Counted from the first letter of the stretch, positions 35,840-44,614 are shown. The stretch is DNA of 64,000 nt from Gammaproteobacteria bacterium 39-13 (GCA_001898235.1 MKTN01000038.1:62001-126000), one strand, 5' to 3'. Numbers and translations: made by a program. Notes: generated from the letters alone by a model not told the origin.

Positions 35840-35964
35840 TCTGAAGAGAATATCGTCTATCTTTGATTAGGGTGAATTTATCTTTTATTAAACTATACCT
35901 CTATACAGCAGGATTTTTTGCAGTTCATCACCGTGACATAGAGTATTGCCAAAGGGAGATCAGT

Positions 35965-36984
35965 ATGAATCTTGTTAAACCATTTACCCTGTTTTCCTTG
36001 CTTAGTGCAGCATCACAAATTTTTGCTGCGACCATCGTACTTGAACCTGAAACTCAACAATTTATTGACGGATTAGCCAAGAAAAACGCCCCCCCCATTT
36101 ATACCCTTTCACCAACTGATGCTAGAGCTGTATTAGACAATGCACAGGCTAATGCAGAAAAATTTCCGGTGGATATTGAGGAACGTAAAATTCCAACTGG
36201 TACATACGGAGACGTTCCTATTCATATCATTCGGCCTAAAGATAATCATGATGAATTACCTGTTGTGATGTATTTCCACGGTGGTGGTTGGATATTAGGA
36301 GATTTTGGCACACATGAACGACTTTTGAGCGAAATTGCCAATGGAGCCAAAGTTGCTGTTGTCTATGTAGACTATAGCCGCTCCCCTGAAGCAAAATTCC
36401 CGGTTCCACTTGAACAAGCTTATGCTGCTACAAAATGGATAGCCGAAAATGGAAAATCTCTTAAGCTCGATACTTCTCGGTTAGCTGTTGCAGGCGATAG
36501 TGTTGGAGGTAATATGGCAACAGCAGTTGCTTTACTTGCCAAAGAGCATAAAGGTCCAAAAATAGATTTTCAGCTTCTTTTTTATCCTGTCACTGATGCT
36601 GCAATGGATACTGCTTCCTATAAAGAATTTGCAGAAGGCCCTTGGTTAACACGCAAAGCGATGGAATGGTTTTGGGATGCTTACGCCCCCAACAAAAGCG
36701 ATCGTAAAAAAATTACCGTCTCTCCATTGCAAGCTTCTATTAAAGAGCTATCAGGGTTACCACCTGCGCTTATCATTACCGATGAAAACGATGTATTACG
36801 TGATGAAGGCGAAGCTTATGGGCGTAAATTAAGCCAAGCTGGCGTAAAAGTGACTGCCGTTCGCTATCTTGGCACCATCCACGATTTTGTAATGTTAAAT
36901 GCCATCGCGAAAACACCTGCTGCCCGTGCAGCGATAGAACAAGCCAATGACGCTTTAAAGAAAAATCTCCAAAAAAATAAGTAA
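35965..36984 (+). CDS. Exported alpha/beta hydrolase, HSL/GDxG esterase family
   Basis: 339 residues with a signal peptide ending near SQIFAA. The hormone-sensitive-lipase signature is complete: oxyanion motif YFHGGGWILGD (about 103-113), nucleophile elbow AGDSVGGN with Ser179, Asp in LIITDENDVLRDEG and His in TIHDFVML. It should hydrolyse short acyl esters in the periplasm or outside the cell. ATG 35965 is preceded by AAGGGAG; the frame from 35863 is upstream sequence. Convergent with the R-SNARE-like gene across a bidirectional terminator. Confidence 0.9.
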   Translation: MNLVKPFTLFSLLSAASQIFAATIVLEPETQQFIDGLAKKNAPPIYTLSPTDARAVLDNAQANAEKFPVDIEERKIPTGTYGDVPIHIIRPKDNHDELPVVMYFHGGGWILGDFGTHERLLSEIANGAKVAVVYVDYSRSPEAKFPVPLEQAYAATKWIAENGKSLKLDTSRLAVAGDSVGGNMATAVALLAKEHKGPKIDFQLLFYPVTDAAMDTASYKEFAEGPWLTRKAMEWFWDAYAPNKSDRKKITVSPLQASIKELSGLPPALIITDENDVLRDEGEAYGRKLSQAGVKVTAVRYLGTIHDFVMLNAIAKTPAARAAIEQANDALKKNLQKNK

Positions 36985-36990
36985 GGATTT

Positions 36991-37029
36991 GCTTCAGGTT
37001 TATATAATTTGTCACTATAAACCTGAAGC
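36991..37029. terminator. Bidirectional terminator
   Basis: GCTTCAGGTTTATA and TATAAACCTGAAGC form a perfect 14-bp stem around an 11-base loop, between the convergent esterase and R-SNARE-like genes, 7 and 8 bases from the two stops. Confidence 0.7.
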
Positions 37030-37036
37030 GATTTCA

Positions 37037-37618
37037 CTACCAACGAGGTTTACTCTTATCGTTATTTAATCGTGGTTCTTCTTTTGCTGCATAATGAGAC
37101 AAAACCTCATTTGCTGTATTTTGATATTGTGATAGAAGTGCTTCTTTATCTTTCAATAAAGGCGGCTTATTCATACTGGCGTCAAACGACGTGGGAACTT
37201 CCCCTTGTGAAAAAATGTATTTTCCATAGGAAAAAATAGAACTTATTTTTTGTTGGATCCCAGACCATATCCATGCGACAGCATACCCTGCTGAGCCGCC
37301 AAGAAACGCCATCGTCAAAATTAGTGGCCATCCATATCCCGCAAAAACCCCATAAGCTGCTCCAACGCCTGCACCAACGATGACAATTTCTAGGGCTAAA
37401 TTGTAAAATTTTTCTTTATTTTTTAAATGTTTCGCCTGCTTAACAAAGCGCTGAGATTTCTCCTGCATTTCTTTTGATCTATCCCTGAGTGTTTCTATTT
37501 TTCGACCACGCACAATCACTTTATCGATATTCTGCAGCATTATCTTTTTTGTTTCATCTATTTCTTGTTGGATTTGCTTTATTTTCGTGCGTTCATTAGC
37601 TTGGTTATTTTTCTTCAT
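37037..37618 (-). CDS. R-SNARE (VAMP7/synaptobrevin)-like membrane protein, candidate effector
   Basis: 193 residues. Residues 13-70 read as a eukaryotic R-SNARE motif: QQEIDETKKIM, NIDKVIVRGRKIETL and the following heptads; Arg37 falls at the zero-layer position and the pattern IDE-K-IM--NID-V--RG--E matches VAMP7. Right after the motif comes a glycine-rich hydrophobic hairpin (about 74-115, GAGVGAAYGVFAGYG and MAFLGGSAGYAVAW), where a SNARE has its membrane anchor. The C-terminal 70 residues are polar. No signal peptide. GGAG lies upstream of ATG 37618. The likely role is to pair with host Q-SNAREs on a vacuole or host membrane; this is inference from the motif. Confidence 0.8.
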   Translation of the reverse strand: MKKNNQANERTKIKQIQQEIDETKKIMLQNIDKVIVRGRKIETLRDRSKEMQEKSQRFVKQAKHLKNKEKFYNLALEIVIVGAGVGAAYGVFAGYGWPLILTMAFLGGSAGYAVAWIWSGIQQKISSIFSYGKYIFSQGEVPTSFDASMNKPPLLKDKEALLSQYQNTANEVLSHYAAKEEPRLNNDKSKPRW

Positions 37619-37701
37619 CAGACAACTCCTGAATAATACTCCAGACTAGTAAAATTTATTTGACCTAAGAGTAAAGAGTAGTCAAAAAATAAAGCTTAGC
37701 T

Positions 37702-38967
37702 TCATGTACATTTAGACAGACGTTGCGTTCGCCTAAATGTTTGGTTTAAAGGCAATGCTTCCATCGGAACGAATTCTAAAAGAGGACGCTTTAAACCATG
37801 AGAAAAAAATAATTTTTCAAATTGCTGCTCTATGCACTCAATCGCTTGCAAAAAATTACTTGCTTGGATCTTAACCACTAAACGATGAACAGAATACTGT
37901 ATTAATTGATATTGATGAACATTTCCGCTAACGACTCTGAGCGCTTGGTGAATATGATCTGCATAAACCGGTCTTAATGCTTGATCTTTAGATGGGAAAT
38001 ATAAAGTATCTTCACATCTGCCAGAAATTTTTTCTACCGCCGTCATGGCACTACCACAAAGACAGGGCTTTGTTTTCAAAACCAAAATATCATCCATCCG
38101 ATAGCGAACAAGCGGTTGAACATAGCGATTTAATGCAGTGATCACAGGGATAAATCGCTCTTTATCTATCCATTCTTTTTCAAGAAAATATTGCTCCTCG
38201 TCGATATGCAAAGTACCATACTCACAAGTTGCGCCCAGCCATCCTTCTGCACATTGATAAAGTTGATGAACATTTTGTTTAAAAGCTGTCGCAATATAAC
38301 TTTCATCAAAAGAAGTTAACACCTCTGTCGTCGTAATGATTCTTTTTGGATCTAAATGAATTTTTTGTTCTTGCTTCATCATCGCCAGCATACGCAAAGT
38401 TTGAACAGGTGCGACAATCACATCGGGTTTAAATGAATGTAAATCGAATAAATGTTTCTCAAAATCCTCATTTAGATCGTAAAACCTTGCTTTTAAAAAA
38501 TATAAATCTTCAAGAATAGGAAAGTATGGGTTATTGAGATGAAAAAAAGCTATTTTTTGTCGCTGCAACCAAGTCGGTAACAACATGTCTTTCAACACTG
38601 AAATACTAGCCTTTATCGATTCTTTGGCAGAAAAAAGAAAAATACCAGGCTCACCTGATGTACCTATTGATTGATGCGCGATTAATTTCATTGGTTTTGT
38701 GCTAATAAGGTTCATTGCCTCTGCGCGAGAACATTGTAGCGTGTTCATCTTATGAAAATTATCTTGAACAACACTTTTATCTACAATGGGGAGATGACTA
38801 AACGTACTCCCTGCAAATTCCTGATAAAACGGTATATGAGAAGTGATATGTTTTAAAATGCTCGCAATTTTCTTTTTCTGAGCAAAACGTAACCAAGTGT
38901 GACTTTGAAACCACCTTCTCAATTGCGCCATTTGATAGTGATACCAGACGCCCAATTGTGCTTGCAT
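37702..38967 (-). CDS. PaaK/CapK-like adenylate-forming enzyme
   Basis: 421 residues from ATG 38967 (AAGG upstream); the frame extends to a TTG at 39009. It resembles phenylacetate-CoA ligase and coenzyme F390 synthetase-like proteins: IPFYQEF near the N terminus, nucleotide loop HQSIGTSGEPG, the acceptor region QLYQCAEGWLGATCEYG and LVRYRMDDILVL with the ATP-ribose Asp, then CLCGS. Such enzymes activate carboxylates as adenylates for transfer to CoA or a sugar. The substrate is unknown; there is no paa cluster nearby. Confidence 0.8.
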   Translation of the reverse strand: MQAQLGVWYHYQMAQLRRWFQSHTWLRFAQKKKIASILKHITSHIPFYQEFAGSTFSHLPIVDKSVVQDNFHKMNTLQCSRAEAMNLISTKPMKLIAHQSIGTSGEPGIFLFSAKESIKASISVLKDMLLPTWLQRQKIAFFHLNNPYFPILEDLYFLKARFYDLNEDFEKHLFDLHSFKPDVIVAPVQTLRMLAMMKQEQKIHLDPKRIITTTEVLTSFDESYIATAFKQNVHQLYQCAEGWLGATCEYGTLHIDEEQYFLEKEWIDKERFIPVITALNRYVQPLVRYRMDDILVLKTKPCLCGSAMTAVEKISGRCEDTLYFPSKDQALRPVYADHIHQALRVVSGNVHQYQLIQYSVHRLVVKIQASNFLQAIECIEQQFEKLFFSHGLKRPLLEFVPMEALPLNQTFRRTQRLSKCT

Positions 38968-39090
38968 GTACCTTATCCCTAAGTGGTGGCTTTGTTCGTC
39001 TTCATACAAGAATTGTAGCCACTAAGTATGGCAAAGCAACCGAAACAGACTAATGGTAGCAATGAAGGGACAATCGGCTTGACTAATAGG

Positions 39091-39120
39091 TAGTAAAAAA
39101 CAACGCGGCTTTTGCCGCGT
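39091..39120 (-). terminator. Rho-independent terminator
   Basis: ACGCGGC-(4)-GCCGCGT hairpin followed on the minus strand by GTTGTTTTTTA. It ends the transcript of the gene at 39138-40457. Confidence 0.8.
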
Positions 39121-39137
39121 GTTATTTACCGACTATT

Positions 39138-40457
39138 TTAACTTTTATTTAACCGAGAAGAACGTCGTAATTTATTCACATGCTGATCAGTAACATCGTC
39201 ATTCGCAGCATAAGCATAACGGCGTTTATCATAATGATGAGTTACGCCCTTGGTAGGAAATTCAACATCCACATTAACTTCTTTTGTCTGTGATGTCTTT
39301 TTAGCAATGGGCAGTAAAGCATCGCCTATCTTTTTATCAAAACAGATCTGATTATTCCAAAAGCTTAATCCCCAAAAATAGCGTTGAGTAAATGAAACGC
39401 TAGTCCATGTTCCTGCAGCAGCAACAAGAGCAAAAAAGCCAGCAAATCCGAGTTGCGCAGCTTTAATTACACCAGCTTTCACGCCAGCAAAAGATAATGC
39501 CGCCCAAGGCAATGCAAGTGTGCCTGCCCACACGGTTGTGGCAGCGAGATGCATCGCAATGACCGTGGCGCTAAGATATATCAATGTTTCAACAGATTTA
39601 CGTAAACTGATTTTTTTCCAACTGGAAGCCAAAGACAATTCCTTTGAGAAGAACCATCCTATATCACGATTTAATCCTTCTGCCATACTGTACATTGCAA
39701 AATCATTGCTACATTTTTTGACAAGATAGGTCGACAATGAAAATGCAGCAAACATTAAAGGTGATGCGCCACCTGAAAGTGCAATTAAATCAACCACTGC
39801 CAGTGCAGCTGAAATTGACATAAACCAAGAAGCCCATTCACCTATATAATGTAAAATTTTTTCTCTTTGTGTTGCTTTTTTAGCTGGATTTTTAATATTT
39901 AACTTAATATTTCTAGACCATTTTATTTCTAACCCTGCTGCTTTAATATTCCCAAGATAATCAAGGACAGCTCTATATTTCGAAATGGGTGCAGGCATGG
40001 GAAGCTGACGATCGCGCATGAATTCGTATTCTTTCTCTGCAAAATTCGCTACTATCTGCATTCTTTTGGCAGGGATCACAGCTAGCTCAAAAGGGGTTTT
40101 TCGAATGGGTTTGCCGTTTTCTTCTCGATAAAGTGCATGATAAAGAGCCGGTTTGTTTTTTTTCAGAGCCGCATGTGTTATGGAGAGTTTTTTGCCTTGG
40201 CGTTTTTCTTGCCATTCTCTTTCTAAAATTTGACAGCTCAATGATCCTTTTGAGGTATTTGCTAAGATATAAAATTCTGGCGCAAAACTTCCTACAAAAA
40301 TAGATTGATTATCGATTTTTTTATATAAAGGTACATAAGCAAAATCAATATTACGATTAGAAGGAATGGCGCTTTCAACCCTTGCCCACCATGCGCTCTT
40401 CCATGATCTGGTCTTGGTTTTTATCCTCTCTATGATCTTGCTGACGAAACGAGGCAT
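39138..40457 (-). CDS. Large membrane protein of unknown function, candidate effector
   Basis: 439 residues; I do not recognise a family. Residues 1-190 are polar and basic. Three or four hydrophobic segments occupy about 205-360 (ISAALAVVDLIALSGGA, LIYLSATVIAMHLAATTVW, AGFFALVAAAGTWTS). The C-terminal 75 residues are polar and end in a basic cluster (KLRRSSRLNKS). A strong GGAGG ribosome site precedes ATG 40457. Long cytosolic flanks with central membrane segments recall host-membrane-inserted effectors, which is only a suggestion. Confidence 0.72.
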   Translation of the reverse strand: MPRFVSKIIERIKTKTRSWKSAWWARVESAIPSNRNIDFAYVPLYKKIDNQSIFVGSFAPEFYILANTSKGSLSCQILEREWQEKRQGKKLSITHAALKKNKPALYHALYREENGKPIRKTPFELAVIPAKRMQIVANFAEKEYEFMRDRQLPMPAPISKYRAVLDYLGNIKAAGLEIKWSRNIKLNIKNPAKKATQREKILHYIGEWASWFMSISAALAVVDLIALSGGASPLMFAAFSLSTYLVKKCSNDFAMYSMAEGLNRDIGWFFSKELSLASSWKKISLRKSVETLIYLSATVIAMHLAATTVWAGTLALPWAALSFAGVKAGVIKAAQLGFAGFFALVAAAGTWTSVSFTQRYFWGLSFWNNQICFDKKIGDALLPIAKKTSQTKEVNVDVEFPTKGVTHHYDKRRYAYAANDDVTDQHVNKLRRSSRLNKS

Positions 40458-40589
40458 GTACCCTCCGCATACTTATGAAGCACGCTACGTGCTTTATTCA
40501 TTAAATTAAGCCAATCATCACACTAACATGGACTTTTTCACTTTGCAAAAAAATTAGTTATTTTCCTGAAAAAATCACAATAAAAAAAG

Positions 40590-41408
40590 TTATTCATTTG
40601 ACTTAAAATGAGAAAAGCTGAGGGTTAACAATAAAATAGCAGTGCACATCACCACGATGGCAGGGCCGGTTGGAATATCCCAAAAATGAGATAAGAAGAT
40701 ACCTATTACCACTGCACTAACACCAATGAGGCTTGCACCCAGTGCCATGCCCTCTGGACTTTTTGCACAGGGTCTTGCCGCGGTTGCAGGTATCACCAGT
40801 AACGCCGTAATCAGCAATACACCCACAATCTTAATCGAGATAGCAACAACAATTGCCAATAGTAACTTATAAGACGCTTGCACTTTTGCAACAGAAACCC
40901 CTTCTGCCTGCGCTAATTCCGCATCAACTGTTACTCTTAATAATGGCTGCCATAATCCTATCAACAACAAGAAGGTGATGGCTGCAGCCCCATAAACCAA
41001 CATTACATCCTGCCAAGTCATGGTTAAAATATCACCATATAAAAAACCCAATACGTCAACTCGGATCTCTTCCATAGCAGAAAGAAGCAATAAACCTAGC
41101 GCTAACGTGGTATGAGACAGTAATCCCAATAAGGTATCACTTGCTACTTTTAAACGTGATTGCAATCCCAATAATAGTAAAGCAACCAAAAGAGCAATGG
41201 CGCATACGCCTACGGTGATATTGATGTGTAGTGCTAATGCTAATGTGATCCCTAGCAATCCAGAATGGGACAACGTATCGCCAAAATAAGCTAAGCGACT
41301 CCAGACCATCAGAGAACCTAGCGGACCAGCAACTGTCGCCACGCCAATCCCGCCGACAAAAGCTGGCCACAAATAGCGCAAATCAAATACTTGCCAAGCT
41401 TCAGTCAT
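40590..41408 (-). CDS. znuB: Zinc ABC transporter permease
   Basis: 272 residues, a typical ABC-3 family permease with about eight helices; FGDTLSHSGLLGITLAL is the conserved coupling segment. It pairs with ZnuC (overlap of 8 bases) and the divergent periplasmic protein ZnuA to import Zn2+. It ends the operon; no zur regulator gene is next to it. Confidence 0.95.
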   Translation of the reverse strand: MTEAWQVFDLRYLWPAFVGGIGVATVAGPLGSLMVWSRLAYFGDTLSHSGLLGITLALALHINITVGVCAIALLVALLLLGLQSRLKVASDTLLGLLSHTTLALGLLLLSAMEEIRVDVLGFLYGDILTMTWQDVMLVYGAAAITFLLLIGLWQPLLRVTVDAELAQAEGVSVAKVQASYKLLLAIVVAISIKIVGVLLITALLVIPATAARPCAKSPEGMALGASLIGVSAVVIGIFLSHFWDIPTGPAIVVMCTAILLLTLSFSHFKSNE

Positions 41409-42210
41409 GGTCTTCCTCTTTTGGCTCTGTCACTACCGCCCCGTCAACATGGTGATGGTGATCGTGTTTGTGCGTATAAAAAGCTAAACCTTGCACTGCC
41501 TTGCCAAAAAGTGCAGCAAAAGCGGGATCACGGCTCACCTGCTCAGGTAATCCTGAGCAGCATATATGCTGGTTCAAACACACCACTGTACCCGTTCGCG
41601 CCATCACAATGTTGAGATCATGCGAAACCAAAAGGATGGTACATTGATGCCTATCACGAATGCTCCCAATCAAGTCATAAAGCTCACCCTGACCGATTAA
41701 ATCAACCCCCTGCGCTGGCTCATCTAACACCAATAGCTGCGGCTCTCGCAACAAAGCGCGCGCTAGCAAAACTCGTTGTAATTCTCCCCCGGAGATAGCT
41801 TGTAAGGGGCTGTGTAAAACGTGGTGTACGCCCACTTCTGCCAACATTCTCTCTAATTTTTCGCTGGTCCACGTTTGCCCTAATTGCAAAAAACGCTCCA
41901 CCGTTAAGGGAAAAATAGGATCTACATGCAAACGCTGTGGCATATAACCAATGCGCAAACCTGCCTGCCTTGTTACTTTACCCAAAGTCGGTTTTATCAA
42001 CCCCACAATCACTTTCACGAGGGTTGTTTTACCGGCGCCGTTAGGTCCAATCACAGACACAATCTCTCCTGGCATCAGCGCTAAACTCACATCCTTCAGA
42101 ATTTGTCGCTTACCATCAAAGAGAGAAACCTTCTCAACATTCACAATTGGAGTAGTAATGGTTGGGCTCATAACTTTTACAGTGGTCATGGATATGGTAG
42201 ATTCTAGCAT
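41401..42210 (-). CDS. znuC: Zinc ABC transporter ATP-binding protein
   Basis: 269 residues from ATG 42210 (other Met codons at 42189 and 42171 are possible; none has a clear ribosome site). Walker A is GPNGAGKTTL, the signature ISGGELQRVLLARAL, Walker B LLVLDEPAQGVD and the H-loop VSHD. The C-terminal tail is histidine-rich (HKHDHHHHVDG), a feature that could bind zinc. It energises uptake through ZnuB. The divergent start with znuA suggests a shared Zur-type control region of about 30 bases, but I see no clear Zur palindrome. Confidence 0.95.
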   Translation of the reverse strand: MLESTISMTTVKVMSPTITTPIVNVEKVSLFDGKRQILKDVSLALMPGEIVSVIGPNGAGKTTLVKVIVGLIKPTLGKVTRQAGLRIGYMPQRLHVDPIFPLTVERFLQLGQTWTSEKLERMLAEVGVHHVLHSPLQAISGGELQRVLLARALLREPQLLVLDEPAQGVDLIGQGELYDLIGSIRDRHQCTILLVSHDLNIVMARTGTVVCLNQHICCSGLPEQVSRDPAFAALFGKAVQGLAFYTHKHDHHHHVDGAVVTEPKEEDHD

Positions 42211-42238
42211 CACCTTAACCGAACGCCTATGGAATCAC

Positions 42239-43156
42239 ATGCACAAACGACTCATCCAGGCTTTATTGCTCTTCTTTTGCACAACAACTTGCTTTGCAAT
42301 ACCACGGGTCGCGGTGACTATCAAACCTGTACATGCATTAGTAGCAAGCGTTGGAGAGGGGATCTTCGAACCTGAATTACTACTCCCAGATTATGCTTCC
42401 CCTCATACATATCAGTTGAAACCCTCTACGCTCAAAACCTTGCAACAAGCTGATATGGTCATTTGGGTGGGTCCTGCGCTTGAATTATTCATGAATAAAC
42501 CAATTGCGCAAATACACCCTTCGATGGGATTGATAACACTAAGCCAGATCCCAGGGATATCACTCCTTCCCCAGCGCAAGGGACGCGCCTGGCAAGAGGG
42601 ACATGATCATCATGAACATCATAGTGCAAATGAAAAAGATCTGATCGATCCCCATCTTTGGCTATCTACCGATAACGCAAAAGTCATTGTCAACTATATT
42701 GCAACTTTTCTATCTACAAAAGATCCAGAGCATGCATTACAGTATCAACATAATGCCAAACAAACGATTGAACGCCTTGATGGGTTGAAAAAAACTTTAA
42801 GATCGATGCTACAAGATGTACAAACGCAACCTTTTCTGGTTTATCACGATGGTTATCAATATTTCCAAGAAGAATTTCATCTCAACGGTATAGGCACTAT
42901 CGTGCTCAACCCACATTTACCCTTAAGCGCGCACAGTTTAAGTACTGTCCAACAGCTTATCAAAACGCAGCATGTTAAATGCGTTTTTCGTGAAACTGAA
43001 TTTAGCGACACCATGGTCCGTAATAGCCTAAATAATATGGGCGTCACGGTGGCAGAACTTGATCCCTTGGGCGCAAGGCTAAAATCTGGGCCTGACAATT
43101 ATGATAAAACTTTATTAGAAATTGGAAAAACGATGAAAGAGTGTCTAAGTAAATAA
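42239..43156 (+). CDS. znuA: Zinc ABC transporter substrate-binding protein
   Basis: 305 residues: signal peptide to about TCFA, then a cluster A-I solute-binding fold. Zinc-ligand positions appear in YASPHTYQLKPS, DPHLWLS and YHDGYQYF, with a His-rich loop EGHDHHEHHS (about 122-131) typical of ZnuA. It captures Zn2+ in the periplasm for ZnuBC. The open frame runs back to 41951 over znuC, but ATG 42239 begins the signal peptide. Confidence 0.94.
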   Translation: MHKRLIQALLLFFCTTTCFAIPRVAVTIKPVHALVASVGEGIFEPELLLPDYASPHTYQLKPSTLKTLQQADMVIWVGPALELFMNKPIAQIHPSMGLITLSQIPGISLLPQRKGRAWQEGHDHHEHHSANEKDLIDPHLWLSTDNAKVIVNYIATFLSTKDPEHALQYQHNAKQTIERLDGLKKTLRSMLQDVQTQPFLVYHDGYQYFQEEFHLNGIGTIVLNPHLPLSAHSLSTVQQLIKTQHVKCVFRETEFSDTMVRNSLNNMGVTVAELDPLGARLKSGPDNYDKTLLEIGKTMKECLSK

Positions 43157-43186
43157 AAAAAGCCCTTTCTACTTCAAGAAAGGGCT
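43154..43186. terminator. Strong hairpin after znuA
   Basis: AGCCCTTTCT and AGAAAGGGCT form a perfect 10-bp stem with a six-base loop, directly after the znuA stop. The run of seven A on its left becomes a U tract on the minus strand, so it terminates both znuA and the convergent gene at 43338. Confidence 0.78.
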
Positions 43187-43208
43187 AACAAAAACAAGTC
43201 TTATATTT

Positions 43209-43338
43209 GTATACCCAAACCAGATGATTTTTCGGCTAGGCGCCGAACCTCTGAGCAACCGGAATGTATACGAAATACATGAGGATTGCGAAGAGAGTGA
43301 AGGCAACAACGCCGAAAATTCATCTGGGAAGGGTATAC
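43209..43338. repeat. Dispersed palindromic element, copy 3
   Basis: Ends GTATACCC and GGGTATAC; inside them CAGATGATTTTTCGGC and GCCGAAAATTCATCTG are inverted. The core GAATGTATACGAAATACAT and GAGGATTGCGA, then GAAGGCAACAACGCC, match copy 1. It lies between convergent genes; its right end touches the TAG stop of the 43338 gene. Confidence 0.78.
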
Positions 43339-43736
43339 TATCCACGTCGTCCTGTTTGTTTATAACATTCAACGCTTAATCCTTCACGATCATAACAACG
43401 ATAGAACCCTCTTGTATGTTTAGCACTACGTACGACAAAGGGACGATAATGGAGATGATCGCCATAGACAAAAAAGCGTGGATTATAATAATCAGGATAA
43501 TAACGACCATGATGCTTGAAATAATTGTGGCCAGGTTTATGTCGTTGATAGCAGTCTAGCTCATAGTAATAACCGTAACCGCTGTATCCGTCACGATACC
43601 CCATACCATCACGGTAACTACGAAACTTGCCTTGCCCATCCCACCATTTACCCTCGACATGGTAGTCATGCGCAGGATATCCTGCATAGCAGACTGAAAT
43701 TAAAGACATCAAAATACCAAGTAGTAATGTTCTCAT
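43338..43736 (-). CDS. Small secreted Tyr/Gly-rich protein
   Basis: 132 residues with a signal peptide (MRTLLLGILMSLISVCYAG). The mature part is rich in Tyr, Gly, His and Arg (YRDGYSGYGYYYELDCYQ) and has three cysteines, LDCYQ, YRCYD and VECYK. No family recognised. ATG 43736 is chosen because the G6 run sits nine bases upstream; the frame starts at 43745. Its TAG stop is built from the terminal bases of the neighbouring palindromic element. Confidence 0.7.
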   Translation of the reverse strand: MRTLLLGILMSLISVCYAGYPAHDYHVEGKWWDGQGKFRSYRDGMGYRDGYSGYGYYYELDCYQRHKPGHNYFKHHGRYYPDYYNPRFFVYGDHLHYRPFVVRSAKHTRGFYRCYDREGLSVECYKQTGRRG

Positions 43737-43806
43737 ACCATTCATCCCCCCATTTCATTACCCATAGCATCGACAGGATTTATCATTTTCTTTAATAAAA
43801 CTGAGA

Positions 43807-43923
43807 TATAGTCTTCGCAGATCTTTTTCGCCGAGCCAACAGTGTGAGAGCAACCCTCTTATGCCTTAAAACTCTGTCAGACCGCATTACTCAAACTCAC
43901 TGTGGCTTTTGCGAAGACTGGTA
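43807..43923. repeat. Palindromic element with related termini, copy 4
   Basis: Left end TATAGTCTTCGCAGATC; right end, reverse-complemented, TACCAGTCTTCGCAAAAG. GCCAACAGTGTGAG and CTCACTGTGGC continue the inverted repeat inward. The TATAGTCnnnGCA terminus is shared with the other elements, but the AATACAT core is not seen, so it may be a subfamily. It fills the gap between the small secreted protein gene and the IcmL-like gene, where no ORF is credible. Confidence 0.6.
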
Positions 43924-44011
43924 AGAATATATGGCTGTTGAGAAAACAGGCAGCCAACAAAAACGATGAAACACAGCAAAGACTGGATTTTTGTATATTT
44001 GCCCTATCATC

Positions 44012-44614
44012 TTATTCAGCTTTCCCTTGTGGCGTAATCCTAATTTCAAGAAGTCCTGGCGTTGCATCTTTCATATCAATATTGTCAATGAGAAATACGT
44101 GATCTCTAGCTTTATTCTTAGTACGAATAACCTTTATCTCAACCAGAGAATTCATTTTCATTTCTTGTTCAGCATTCCAATACCTTATCTGCACAGGCAC
44201 ATTTATCATCCATTCATAACGTCGAAAAAAGAAAAAGCGCTCTTCTTCACCTTCTTTTACAACATTAGCTTGATTTAGTAGATTTGCACTGACGGCAAGC
44301 TTATTCACTCGCATCGCCTCCAGATTTCTACTTTCTCTCCATAATTTTTCAAAAGAACGAAAGCCATTTTCTGTAAAAAGACGACGTCTCGATTCAAACA
44401 CTGGAGCATAATTTTTATAATCAAAAGTGAAAAGTTGCACAACATTCTGTTCAGACCATCGAAGAACTTCATTTGTAAGGGAATTTTTTTCTATCTTTCC
44501 TCTTTCATTTTTTGCAAGTGTTAGCGCAGAATCAGGCAAAGTAACAGAAGCCCCCACAACATGAGAAAAATTTGTCATACTGAGGAAAGTTATGACTATA
44601 AGCACTTTCTTCAT
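44012..44614 (-). CDS. IcmL/DotI-like protein
   Basis: 200 residues with a signal peptide (KKVLIVITFLSMTNFSHVVG). The mature part follows the periplasmic domain of IcmL/DotI: LRWSEQNVVQLFTFDYKNY, RRRLFTENGFRSFEKLW, NLEAMRVNKLAVSA, the MINVPVQIRY strand and a final EIRITPQG. DotI is an inner-membrane core part of the Dot/Icm system; Legionellales genomes carry extra IcmL-like copies. Here the membrane anchor is replaced by a cleavable signal and no other dot/icm gene is near. ATG 44614 has AAGGA upstream and lies 10 bases after the preceding acyltransferase gene. Confidence 0.83.
   Translation of the reverse strand: MKKVLIVITFLSMTNFSHVVGASVTLPDSALTLAKNERGKIEKNSLTNEVLRWSEQNVVQLFTFDYKNYAPVFESRRRLFTENGFRSFEKLWRESRNLEAMRVNKLAVSANLLNQANVVKEGEEERFFFFRRYEWMINVPVQIRYWNAEQEMKMNSLVEIKVIRTKNKARDHVFLIDNIDMKDATPGLLEIRITPQGKAE

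Noticed and set aside
41951-42238. N-terminal 96-codon extension of the znuA frame over znuC
   Set aside because: It is antisense to the conserved znuC coding sequence; the signal peptide starts at ATG 42239.
42187-42240. Zur operator between znuC and znuA
   Set aside because: Expected from the pathway, but I could not find a convincing A/T-rich palindrome in the short divergent gap.
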